DNA of 64,000 nucleotides, from assembly GCA_029851415.1 (NCBI GenBank), contig CM056743.1, positions 119,132,305-119,196,304 of the forward strand, given 5' to 3'. Shown piece after piece: positions 23,144 through 34,815 of the stretch. The DNA is from Eretmocerus hayati. Taxonomy: Eukaryota > Arthropoda > Insecta > Hymenoptera > Aphelinidae. The notes below the pieces were generated by a model. The model had not been told where the DNA came from. It saw only the letters and a list, made by a program, of their open reading frames with translations, and did not search any database. The position numbers and the translations under genes were made by a program. How positions within the stretch are numbered: position 1 is the first letter of the stretch; each line of letters starts with the position of its first letter.

Positions 23144-23270
23144 TCCGCACCACTGTTGCTGCATATGTGCAGCTACAGTGGCGCAGAAGCTCTGACCAGC
23201 GGCACTTTTACTCTGTGGGGCATTTATGCACCACAGTGGTGCAGATTTGCAGCACACTGTGGACATATAT
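23144..23270. repeat. Cluster of hairpins built from GCACCAC/GTGGTGC, part 2
   Basis: A hairpin at 23147-23184 has a 17-bp stem with two mismatches and a TATG loop. GCACCACAGTGGTGC at 23228-23242 is a near-perfect palindrome, and CCACAGTG (23231) also pairs with CACTGTGG (23255-23262). The block shares the GGTGC..ATTTGCAGCACA motif with 22270-22288. Confidence 0.7.
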
Positions 23271-26200
23271 GTCGGTCAACTTGGAGGGAATTACAACGAC
23301 GAGAAAATCCAGGATCTTTTCCATGAATTGTTGTGAGCGTTCAGTCGTGATCATCGATGATCATTCATATTTTTAACGCAAATTCTCCGGCTCTTCCAGT
23401 TTTCCTTCAGAATAAAATAAGTTATGAACTGAGAGTAATATATCGAACAATTTGCGAAAATCTTTGGGTTGATATAAAAATATTCGTGGGTATTTTATTA
23501 TCGATAAATTCACCGAAATAACTCTTTTCTGAAAAAGACAAGATTTTTTATACCGTTTGCGGATCCATTTTATCTAAATTTATTCAATGCATCATCTTGT
23601 GATTTTACTACAGTAATCTCTAGACTATAGAATGCATATCTATTGTTCCCGTCGTCTGCCTTGTAAGATCAGAAGATTGTTATGTATGAAGCACCAAAAC
23701 TTTGCTCTGGATTAAGTTGCACGTTTCGCTAATGCAAAGGGATACTTGTGCATTATATACCCCAACGATGTTGAGAAGATTCTAATACTCTAGCAGGGTT
23801 CATCCTCGTGAAATTGTTATCGCATACTTTACTTCCCTCATGACTGTTGAACTTTCGTAGATCCTGAAATGGGTACATGCACTTTACATATTATGTATAT
23901 CGGTCTGAAGGATTTATTAGCTTTTGCTCGAGAAGCCTCATGTTGTACTACAGGCCGTTAGCTGCACTGGAAGCTATATAAATCAAATTTAGGGTGCTGA
24001 GAATGGAATCCACTCGAGCTTGTGAAGGATTATGAGTATTGAATTTCAATCTGCAAGCTTGATTAAATTCCGATGGCTTGTGGTTCAATTTCACTACCAC
24101 AAAACCACGTAAATGTACTCGAGGTCGTACTGACATGGACGCACTGAAAAGATGTTGAATTTTGAAAAAAAAAAAAAAGATATTATAATCAGGGAATACT
24201 CGCAGATTTCAATTCTGCATATTCGCCTCTAACCACTTCTTCCACCACTGAAGATAACGCGTTGTCAAGGGAGACACAAAATTACCAATTTTAACGGCTT
24301 GAAAATTGTAGCTCCTCTACTTAAAAAGTTATCATCAACGACATTGCCCTTTTCCGGGTAGAGTTTTCTTTTAAGCACATCTCTGTCAGCTTAGCAAAAT
24401 ATTTGGTTGTCTGTTGAAGATATCGCGTGTCTGGTCGGTCGCCACCAGCCACAACAAGAGCAACACTCGCTCGATGCCGATTGCGGAAATCGATCCTCTA
24501 TCCTATCGATTTGCCCCGGCGTGCGACACAAAGCGATGCTGCGGCGAAGAACCATTACGTCGCGCATCAGAACCAATGTTCCTCTATATTTCTCACCACC
24601 CGAGGCGATGTGCAAGAGAAGCTTCTTTTTCGAGCAATTTCGGTGCCAGCCAAAATTACATTCACTATTGATACGCCTCGCGTCTGTGCACTCGAAGATA
24701 GACAGAGAAGTAGGAAGAAAAGAAAAACTAGAAAAGAGTTTCGAGCTAGCGAAAAATGGCTGATAGAAGGCGAGCCTAGTGCGGGGGCAGGACGCGCAAG
24801 AGATAAGCGAAGGCGCGTCTAACGACCCGTGAAAATCGATCCTCGTCTGGTAAACTCTTTTCTTACTTCCTTTATTCTCTTTCATATCCTCCCTCTCTTT
24901 GCGAGTCTATCACGAAACAAGACATAGCACTCAACTTCCATTCGGTTTTTTATCTAGTATCACAATCAGATCCATATCAAATTTATACCTTGATTGTTTT
25001 TTTTTCTTTTGTCACTCTCAAAGTACTGGAAATACTGTTGAGGCTTCAAACTCTTTTTTCTTTCAAAATTACAAGTGATACGTACAAGGTTATCACCACG
25101 TTCTCAAGAGCTATCATAATTGAACAAGTCGATCCACTCTTTGAACACGATTTTATTATCTGATCGATATCAATGACTTTCATATCTCCAATGATATGTG
25201 CAGATTATCAAGATTATATCGTCGAGTACTTTTTATTATACTTGCAGTCATGTAATCTTCATCACTCTTCATCTTGTAAGTGTTGATATTCCACAAATGC
25301 ATTATTTCCATCTTGAATCTCCCTCATTTGCTTCTGAACCAGACTGAAGCAGTTTTTCCATCACCACTCTTTGTTTCGATACAATTTTTATCAATACAAT
25401 GGTTATACATAGACATTTTGGCCACTGTGTTTGGAATTGAAACATTCAACTCATTCATTGCCAATAACCCACAACCCAATTGAAAGAAAATGCGGTCAGC
25501 ATCGATTCGACAATCGAATTAGTACAGTCGAAGATCTGTTAGTACTACTTCTCCACACAAACCACCAAGTCTTAACCCATTAAGGTCACTCATGATTTGT
25601 TGAAGCTCACACATTCTTTTGCCCTACCAATCTGGAGAATTTCATCAATTTCCAAAGAGGTTTTTCTTAATTTTAAAGTCTCGTAAAGAACTTTGGAATG
25701 AGCAAAAATATGTGAAACCTTGATGAAATCTTTGATAAAATAAGAGGAAGATCACCCGAGCGTAATTGGGAACATTGATTTGAAAATACGACCTCAACGG
25801 ATGAAAAAGTTTGAACAAAACATTTCTACGACTCAATAAAAATTCCCAACTCAATCTGTCGTTAAATTATATTTGTCAAGACCGTCTTACCTTATTTTAC
25901 ATGGTTTCGCAGTTGCTCGTCGTCGAGATCGGAACAACTGTGAATGTATTGCGTAATTAACTTGAGGAGTGTCTGGAATAAAATAAAAAGTAATTTGGAG
26001 CGAGAAACTTGCTCAACGACTCCCAACACCGACACCAACGACGACGACGACGACAACGACTGTAAACGGGAAAGTTCATTGCAGCAGAGTATACAGTAGC
26101 GGTTCAGCAGTATCAAAGAGGAAAGAGAGAGATAGACGGAGCGAGGGAAGCCCTTTGGAGAATTGTGCGTCGCTCGATCGCAATAAGAGAGCGAGAGAGA

Positions 26201-28096
26201 AAGATAGAAAACGGTAAAATGGCACTAATTGGCATTAGGACTGGCAGTTTGTCGTGCCTCGAACCCTAAGCGTTTTTCGTTCCTTTATCTCTCCTCGCCG
26301 ACTTGTTTCCGCTCTCTTCTCAATTTAATCAGTAGGCGCCGCGCGTTTCTCGCTTCTCCAACGTTCTCTATTATATACTTGCTCGAGTTTCTCTCTTTAG
26401 ATGCAGTGACTAACGCCAGCAAACAGCGAAAATTCCAACGGAAGGCGTTGTGGCGCTTGTAAACTTTATTTTGCCCTAACGATCGAATTACGAGGGAAAG
26501 CTGAGAGGGTTGCGCCCATGGATGCTTTTGCTATATCATCAATTACACGCATCGTCTCCGGCTGGAGCGTGATGATGATAGTATAATCCGCATTATGTGA
26601 TAGCTCTGACAAACGCGTGATCGAATGTTCTATGAGTGATATTTCGAGCAAATGACTATATTTAGTGAGAAGAAGAATTTTGGTCTTGTGAAAAAATTAT
26701 GTTCGCTGATTCCCAGACAATGCTTTGCTCTGATGGTCAGTACAATTTGAGCCTTTCTGAGGAAACACGAATTTCCATTCAACATCTTAGATAGGTGCAT
26801 GATTTGTAGAAAATGTGTATCACTTGTTATTTTAAGAAGCTCGCTCCATCTCACCATATTAGAAAAGCTACTCATGGAGTATCTGATGGATACAGCATCC
26901 TAATCTATTTTCGTCAACAACCAGGGATTAGAAATGTGGTAGGTTTTTGTTTTATTTTTGACAAACTTCTTCTGAAAAAAATTTTTTTTACGTATTAGAG
27001 GCGGAAAAAAGTGATAAACCGAGAGAAACTCAAACATTTCCACTTTATGGGTTGGTTTCCATTTTTTCCCTTGTGATATGACTTCATCTCCCACCAAATT
27101 TATTACTGAAATCTCCAAGTACCTTTTGAAATTTAGTCAGAATTTCTTAATCGATTGAACTGATAGTAAGTTTTCAAGGGCATATCCAATGTCAAAAGTG
27201 AAAGTGGGAACCGTACTGCATCAGGCAAAAATGTAAAAAACCATAGTCAGTTATTTTGGAATCTTCATTCAATTTCTTGTGTAATTACAAGGCTTGGATT
27301 GCCAAGTGATATTACAAATGCTAGATACCATTTTACAATCAAATCGTCATTCGATCATCATTTAGAAGTATGTTTTGTGTGTGAGATAGTTATAACGAGT
27401 CTACAGAAAAGTCTTCATCTCCATAAACTTGCAGCGATTTCTTCTGCTACAAAGAGAAGAAGCTTGCAATCTCCTGCATGGATCATAGGAAGGAAGGTGC
27501 GAAATAACGTTGTGAATAAAGATGCAATCAAATAATGAAACATTCCAATCAATGACATCGCACCAAAACAATCTTTTGCGCAATAATGGGAGAGAAGAAA
27601 TGCGGCAATAGTTCGTCGTCCCACGCGCATTATCAAAAATAATTACACGATCTTGAAGTGCAAAATAAACAAGCCTTATCCACACAAGCCATCGAATGAC
27701 GAGGTGCAGGTTGGTCTGCTCCGCGGTCCGAGCTAAGAAAAAAGACCTCCCCGCAGTTACATGCTCTCGACATTGCGATTGCGCACTTTGCCGCTTTGCG
27801 GTGTTGTTGCTTCTGATGATGGCGTGGGACGCTCTCTCAATCAAATTAATTGAGCGAAGCTGTGTGATAGTGTGCACCAGCTGCGAGCTCTCCCTCTCGC
27901 TCTTTCTCTCACTCTTCCTCGATCCGTATCGCGAAACACAACAATAAACGCCCGCAAACTGATGCACATCGCTGCTGAGCCTACACACCCAAGAGTGCGA
28001 TGATTTCGCGGTGAAATTAAAGCTTGCGAGACGAAAAATGTATGTATCTGAGTACACGAACCTATTCCTACCTGTGAGAAGGGAAGTCTGGTTCAA
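23271..28096. other. Intron 1 part D, no gene recognised
   Basis: It holds a poly-A run near 24166-24178 and a GAC repeat at 26039-26055. The long minus frame at 27401-28096 lacks an ATG until its last few codons and is not accepted as a gene. Confidence 0.5.
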
Positions 28097-31065
28097 CTGA
28101 CAAGGAGAGCCCGGAGCAGTACTGGCCCGGAGTCTCCGGGTCCTGAAATCTCACCAAAATTTTTTCACAGTTTGGTACCATGTGGAATGTGAGGAATCCA
28201 GAGTAACTCCGTCAAATGGGCTTTCTGTCCAGAGCTACAAGCAAACAGGTTAGCGTTGCCAGTATATGTATATGGGTCATTCTGGACCAAGGTGAACATT
28301 TTGAAAATCGACGAAATTGAAAAATGCCCCAAACACTTTTTTTTTCCCGTTAGTACTACTAGAATATAGTTGGGAAAATTTTTTTTTAGATTTTTTTGGG
28401 ACCCTTGGCGGGCTCTACGAATTTTCAAAGTCCCATTTTGAGCAGTTTTTCACCTATTTTTCGCTATCTTGGAAAATTCATATCTCGGTCCCAAATGCAT
28501 CTTTTTCATCTTACTTCGGCGCATTTTTTTCGTTATGTCGTACACTTTCAAGAAAAAAATTGACCGGTCCAAAAAATTGACATCCGGTAGGTCTCACGAT
28601 TGCATAAAAAAGGGCCCAAAAATACGACTTTGCACCACTTTTGGAGCCGTATAGGTCAAAATGGAAGCCTCGTAACGAAATTTTGCAAGAGAAAAAACTT
28701 GAAGGTCTTGAAGAAACCTTCAATTTCCTTTTTCAAACGTGTCATTATGTTATTTTACGTACGATCTAGAGCCGATTTGAGTTGGTCATTCTTGTAAAAA
28801 CGTGAAACTTCAAGGCCAATTTTAAAAAATCGTTCTTTTTATCGACCCCAAACCTATGAGAAAATGCTCTTTCAGGTGTCTATTTGAAGGCCCAACAATA
28901 GTTTGGTTGTTCCTTTTAAATCCCGATTTTATGCGAGCTGTTAAAAACAGTCGAAAGTACCGAAAATCGTGTCGAATTCGGGCCTTATCATGACGCTTTG
29001 TGGACTGGGTCTTCCCTTGCTCTCGATTCGTGGACTCTAATTATTCAGCATTTGGCATAAAATATTGTGAAAGATGAGACCTAGAGCTGAAGAATGATCT
29101 CTCGTGCGATCTTTTACGATGGAACAGTCCAAAACTAGAGTAAATTGAGTAAATACAAGATAAATCGAGAAAATCGATTGTGACGCATCTCTCACCTAAC
29201 TAGCCCGCGCTCACTAGTCCAACCGGCCGCTTTGGCACTCCGTGTATGCTCCGGATTGCATGCCATCCTCCGTGTATGCGAAAGTGGTGAACAGCTGATG
29301 CAGTATTGTCAGGTATTATCCAGTATAGACAGAGATAAGAAGGTTCTCTAATCTCTGTTATAGAGTGTCGACTGTACGAGGCTTTGGTTGTTAGTGACCA
29401 CCACGAAAAGAATTGTATGTGTCCGTAAGCGTCCCGATCAGAAATTTTGGTATACTCGGGAACAAGGTGAACCATGGCGCAAAAATAACTTTTGTTATCT
29501 TTACGCCATGAGGTGAACTGCAATGGGATGACAGTCAGTGACCGTTCGAGATCTGTCGTCTCCCTCGCACTCATGGGATAACGTATCAAGTGCGAGTGAG
29601 ATGGGAGATCTCGAATGGCCGCTGACCGTCATCCCATTGCACTTCACCTTGTTCCCGAGTATACTTCCCCCGCGGGGTCTGCCCCGAACATCGCGGGGGC
29701 CTCGTAGGGCAAATGTATTGTGAAGCATATGAATGAAGTGTAACGCCTTCCCCGCAGGGCCCCCGCAAAGTATCTGATCACTTTCATAACATTCATGCGT
29801 AGTGTCTCTGAGTTAACCTCACTTCTGTGGGTGTATGATGGAAATTTCAACAGAGGCATTGAACGTGAACATACTGTATTTTGATATCATTGATGAGCAC
29901 CGCTCACTTTTCACACAAATCTCAGTCCAGCAAAATTACTTCCTCCATCACACGCTGCGAAGTCAAGTAACTATTTCCTCTCAGTAGAAGTAAACAAAGA
30001 CTGGATATTAGTAGCTCTTATGAGGCTTTCCCAGGCTTTCAATGAATTTTCAACTTTACTCGAACATTTAAACAATCACATAATACTGATAACATTACAA
30101 ACATATCCGAAATTATTTTGAAGGTCTCAACAGCAACTGCACTAACTTTGCGCAAATGTTGGCCGGATGGTACCTCGCGGAGCCCCGCGGGGGAGGCGTT
30201 ACACTTCATATGCTTCACAATATATTTGCCCCACGAGGCCCCCACAATCTTCGGGGCAAACCCCGCGGGAAGGTACCAAAATTTCTGATCGGGACGCTGC
30301 CGGACACATACAATTCTTTTCGTGGTGGTCACTAACAACCAAAGCCTCGTACAGTCTACACTCTATAACGGAGATTAGAGAACCTTCTTATCTCTGTCTA
30401 TACTGGATAATACCTGACAATACTGCATCAGCTGTTCACCACTCTCGCATACACGGAGGATGGCATGCAATGCGGAGCATACAAGGAGTGCCAAAGCAGC
30501 CGGTTGGACTAGTGAGCGTGGGCTAGTTAGGTGAGAGATGCGTCACAATCGATTTTCTCGATTTATCTTGTATTTACTCAATTTACTCTAGTTTTTGACT
30601 GTTCCATCGTAAAAGATCGTACGAGAGACCATTCTTTAGCTCTAGGTCTCATCTTTCACAATATTTTATGCCAAATGCTGAATAATTAGAGTCCACGAAT
30701 CGAGAGCAATAAGGGAAGACCCAGTCCACAAAGCGTCATGATAAGGCCCGAATTCGACACGATTTTCGGTATTTTCGACTGTTTTTAACAGCTCGCATAA
30801 AATCGGGATTTAAAAGGAACAACCAAACTCTTGTTGGGCCTTCAAATAGACACCTGAAAGAGCATTTTCTCATAGGTTCGGGGTCGATAAAAAAAACGAT
30901 TTTTTAAAATTGGCCTTGAAGTTTCACGTTTTTACAAGAATGACCAACTCAAATCGGCTCTAGAGACAGAGTTGCTTTGGGTTCTTCATATTCTAGGTGG
31001 TACGAAAGTGTAAAAAAATTTTGGTGATTTTTCAGGACCCGGAGACTTCGGACTCTCCTTGTGAG
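28097..31065. mobile_element. 3-kb foldback DNA element with long imperfect inverted arms
   Basis: The ends CTGACAAGGAGAG (left) and the inverse of CTCACAAGGAGAG (right) are followed by matching subterminal DNA such as TCTCCGGGTCCTGAAA. The arms pair over about 28766-29775 and 30171-30970. The right arm lacks about 550 bp present in the left arm (about 28214-28765), and the left arm contains a nested MITE. The loop is about 400 bp and has no supported gene. No clean target duplication is seen. The termini and the AGTAACTCCGTCAAAT subterminal block are shared with the 316-bp element at 45492-45807, so they form one family. Confidence 0.85.
29453..29661. mobile_element. 209-bp MITE nested in the left arm of the 3-kb foldback
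   Basis: The termini TACTCGGGAACAAGGTGAA are perfect inverted repeats, and further inside ATGGGATGACNGTCAG and the GAGATC region also pair. It is flanked by TA on both sides (29451-29452 and 29662-29663). The right arm of the host element has the same surroundings without the insert (TTTTGGTACCTTCC on its inverse strand), which is a natural empty site and fixes both boundaries and the TA duplication. Confidence 0.9.
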
Positions 31066-33871
31066 TCTGTCGTATTAATGCAGACATGCATATTATATGG
31101 ACCAGAAAATCATCGTCACGATGAGAATGCTATTTAATGAGCGATCTAAGCCTCATATCCAACAGGTCCAATCTACTGCTATAGACTTCTTGCAAGATGT
31201 TGTCGAACAAGAAGTTGATCGAAGAACCGGTTAATTGAAAGCGTTTGGCGTGGTTACTCAAGTCAACCGGGTGTAATACGGATCGATTGATCCTCCAAGA
31301 TGTTCAAAAAAGGGATCAATCGCACGCTCGAGCTTTGGCATGTGACTTGTTCAGAGTCAGAGTAGGCTATTTGCCCACATTTTGGATCAGACGAAATTCT
31401 TTATCCTTATCCTCCGAGGTACCTTGCACCAATATGTCAAAAATACTCTGTCACACAAAGTACACGATAAAGGAACCAGAAAAATTCTGATAAGAATTCA
31501 TCTGCCTTATTGGACGATGTATAGGATAAACTCAGAAGGTAGAAAAGCCCACTTTTCCATCTCAGTCTGATTCCCAGTCCAGAATTTAGTCCACTGTGAC
31601 AACTCATCTCCTGGCTAACCGCAACAGCGATACAATAATGGACAGAATACTTTTCCTTAATATATTTCTGCACGTGGTGAGTGAGCGGTTCGACTAAGCG
31701 ATCTGTACTGCATTAATGATGGGCTGGTATGTGGACTCAGAACATAAGATCCTTGTATAGCGTATAAGAGTTATTGAATCCAAGAGGCGTGACCGATTGT
31801 TCTTAATTTTTGCAATTGATCCAAGTAATGACGGTTCAATGAAAGATTCTGCCTCGTAAGAGATGGGAACATATTATGAATGAGGGAGGCTTGGGTATTC
31901 GCTGGGAATGATTTAGAACTATACGAACGAGGTCACGCTTTGATTTCTATTCAGCAAGCGCGCGCATATCTAGGCTATACCCGTCGGCTGCCATTTTATG
32001 CCTTTCGATGAATTTGTTTCTTTAATGTATGGCGTTTATAAACACGAAAATTTATTACCACGCCATGCCATGCTTCGTAATTCATCGTCGTACAGTTACC
32101 CCTAAGCCATCGACCAAATCGCGCTACATTAACGCTCAATTAATTTATCCTTCGCGTCTTCTGCGTCTGATGTACATCTGCGAGAGACTGCCCGTGGTAA
32201 TGATCTTACGACGACCATTTATCTTTGGAATTCACAGATACAGTGCTAAACAGTTTGCCATTTACGACTTAGGATGGGAAAACTAATCGCGCCTCATTAA
32301 AAAGTGCTCACGCATGCATATTCTTCTTTGCTCAAGATTGCTCAATCTGCCAACCTGGTGCACACTTTGCATACTTTTTATTTCGCTCGAAAGAAGATTT
32401 TTGGTGATGCGCAGGCTATTTAATCTGTCTGAGTATGAGAAACTGTCGGCGCTTTAGTATGCAAAAGAATTTAGATACATGTTTGAAATTCTATGATGGA
32501 ATGGCAAGTTGGACGATTGGAAATACAAAATTGAATTGTTAATCATAGCGCGTTTTAGTCTAGATCATACGTATAAAAGCTATGTAGATCTATGCGAATA
32601 CTGTAAGAAAATTTATTGAAAAACTTCACTTAAATAGTTAAATCCCCACCAACGAGAGGCAAAGTTGTCAATTAACTGGTTAAATTTCCCACCTTAGGTT
32701 GAGGATGCTGGTGGTTGAAAATTCAACCGATCTTTCGCAGTAAGCAATCAAAAGCTTTCGCATTCCATTCAAATTATTATGTCATTATTTTAGTGCTTGG
32801 CAACTAATGCAGAGCTGCACGATGTAGCGAGCACCGCAAAAAAGTGTAGCGATGCCTTGGACTGTATATACGAGAGAGAACGTATGTGACAATGAAGGAG
32901 ATTCGTGCAACTGGCCACACGCGTACGTGCTGAGGAAACTCTGGAATTCTGCCACGCAGTATCGCACCGGTGCAAGCATGACTATGAGAAGATATAGCCA
33001 CGGTAACGTGTAATAAGCCATAGCGCGAGAGACCGGAGCGTCGAATGGAAAATTGGCACGTAAACGCTACGAGTATTATATTCACCGCTAATGGGAAGAT
33101 GAATACCGGAGATAAATCCACCGGCAGGTAGTACCCAGCCATTATAGGCGCCCACTGAATCTCTGTGCGCACCTTCCCCTTCGACCACCACCTCCGCCAC
33201 CTTCATTTTCTCCCTATTCTCTGATGTATATGCCAAGTCGCAGAACGCGTCGCATCGACTTTGAAGGAATAAACGGAGTTTTACGGCCTCACCAGCGTTG
33301 CACCTCGATAGTCAATTTCCACGAGCGCGCATTACAATCGGAGGCGACGATCCTCTTCCTCATCCTAGGGGACTCCATCTTGCATTTGCGTTGCGTATAT
33401 ACCTATATATTTACCAGCCATAGGCACGACGACTGCGGACATTTAACGCCTCTCAGATTGATTCTAGAGACCAATAACAAAAATGTCCGAATCTTGCTTG
33501 CGTGAAGACAGTTTACTCACTCTTGAATGATATAATATGGATTGGCTTAGTTGCAGAACCTTAGTGAGAGTATAATTTAAAGCAGATGGATAATTGCAGA
33601 ATAAACCATCGAAATCGCTATTCAAAGAATGATCCAACCAGTGAGCAAAAATATATCGTGAAGACATTTTTATAAGATCTGCTTTGCGATGAATGATTCC
33701 TGTTCAGGATAGCGTTGCATGCATTCTCAACGCTAGACTTACGTTGGTGTGTTGTTTATCAGTCCAGTTCGGTCAGACATATTTTTAAGCTTGATCTTCC
33801 CCTAAGGTTTCGTCATCATAATCGGCTGTCATGGTGTCTGTGGAATAGCACTGATAATCTATAACGCTTCG
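31066..33871. other. Intron 1 part E, no gene recognised
   Basis: No exon or repeat end is supported. Around 31118-31230 a short plus frame reads sensibly (QSTAIDFLQDVVEQEVDRR) but stops at once and has no recognised family; it may be remnant transposon coding sequence. Confidence 0.45.
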
Positions 33872-34815
33872 ATGCTTCAAGTTCTTGATGAGATGGTATT
33901 TTGTATAGATGAGCTTTGTTCTGTTACTGATTTCCTTACAAAGAATCAGTTTCAAGTAACTCGGATTGTCTTAAAAAATTATGATCTGTGTGGACCAGAA
34001 CAATCAGGAAAGGACTGGAACACCGAAGTTGGCAAATTACTTAAGGAACTTGAGTTCTCTCACAGTAAGACTGATCTGTGTCTACATTCCAAAGTTGTGA
34101 ATGGCAAGATCATCTATGTTGCGATACATGTGGATGACTTCATAATTGCTTACAAGAACATCAAATTGGTCGATCAATCTTCTGCACATTTCAATGAATT
34201 ATTCAACTTGACCGATCTTGGAGTTTTGAAGAACTATTTAGGCATGGGAACCAGAAGAGACAACGATGGAATTATTCATCTCAAGCAAACCAACTACATT
34301 ATATTGAGACCATAATGAGCATATATAGTTTGGAAGTTTCCAACATTTCATTGAATGAAGGTCACATCGAATCAAGACCTGATCAGCCACCGATGCCAGT
34401 AAGTGAAAAATTTTACCAATTGGTTGGTTCGATTTTATACCTAGCTGTCAACTCTAGACCCGACATTGCTGCCAGTGTGACTGTTAGCCAGCACAATAAA
34501 CAGCCTAGTAAATCAGATTGGACAGAAGTAAAACGAGTTGTTAGGTACCTCAAAAGTAGAGACTATGAGCTGATACTTGATCATGAAGATCATCCCGACA
34601 AGAAAATCACAGGCTATGCCAACTCAAGTCACAATTGATCTCTCGTAGATTTCCATTTCAGTGTATCTGTAAGCAGATAACTGTCGGGTACCGCAACAAT
34701 CTTTGGAACAATATCCCTAAATTAACTTATCAGAAATGAGGGTGGCTCCATACAATAACGAACCTGCACACAATATTCAGGAGGACAGTTTGTAGTCAAT
34801 AACAAGCATCAGATC
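33872..34815 (+). mobile_element. Ty1/copia retrotransposon relic (reverse transcriptase to RNase H)
   Basis: Two adjacent open frames encode consecutive parts of a copia-type pol protein. The first (33872-34313) has WNTEVGKLLKELEF, the catalytic-site box VAIHVDDFIIA and LTDLGVLKNYLGM, all typical of the RVT_2 reverse transcriptase. The second (34315-34635), shifted by one frame after TAA/TGA stops, has YQLVGSILYLAVNSRPDIA and VVRYLKSRDYELIL, typical of the region leading into RNase H. From 34636 to about 34815 RNase H-like coding continues only as a decayed sequence with stops. No gag, integrase or LTR was found. It is a dead fragment in the sense orientation of groucho. Confidence 0.85.

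Noticed and set aside
24391..24885. Overlapping long frames on both strands near 24.4-24.9 kb
   Set aside because: Three frames are open at once on both strands, which indicates few stops by composition rather than coding.
27401..28096. 231-codon open frame on the minus strand
   Set aside because: It begins at a non-ATG codon, its first methionine is only a few codons from the end, the Ser/Glu/Arg part is a translated GA tract, and no domain is recognisable.
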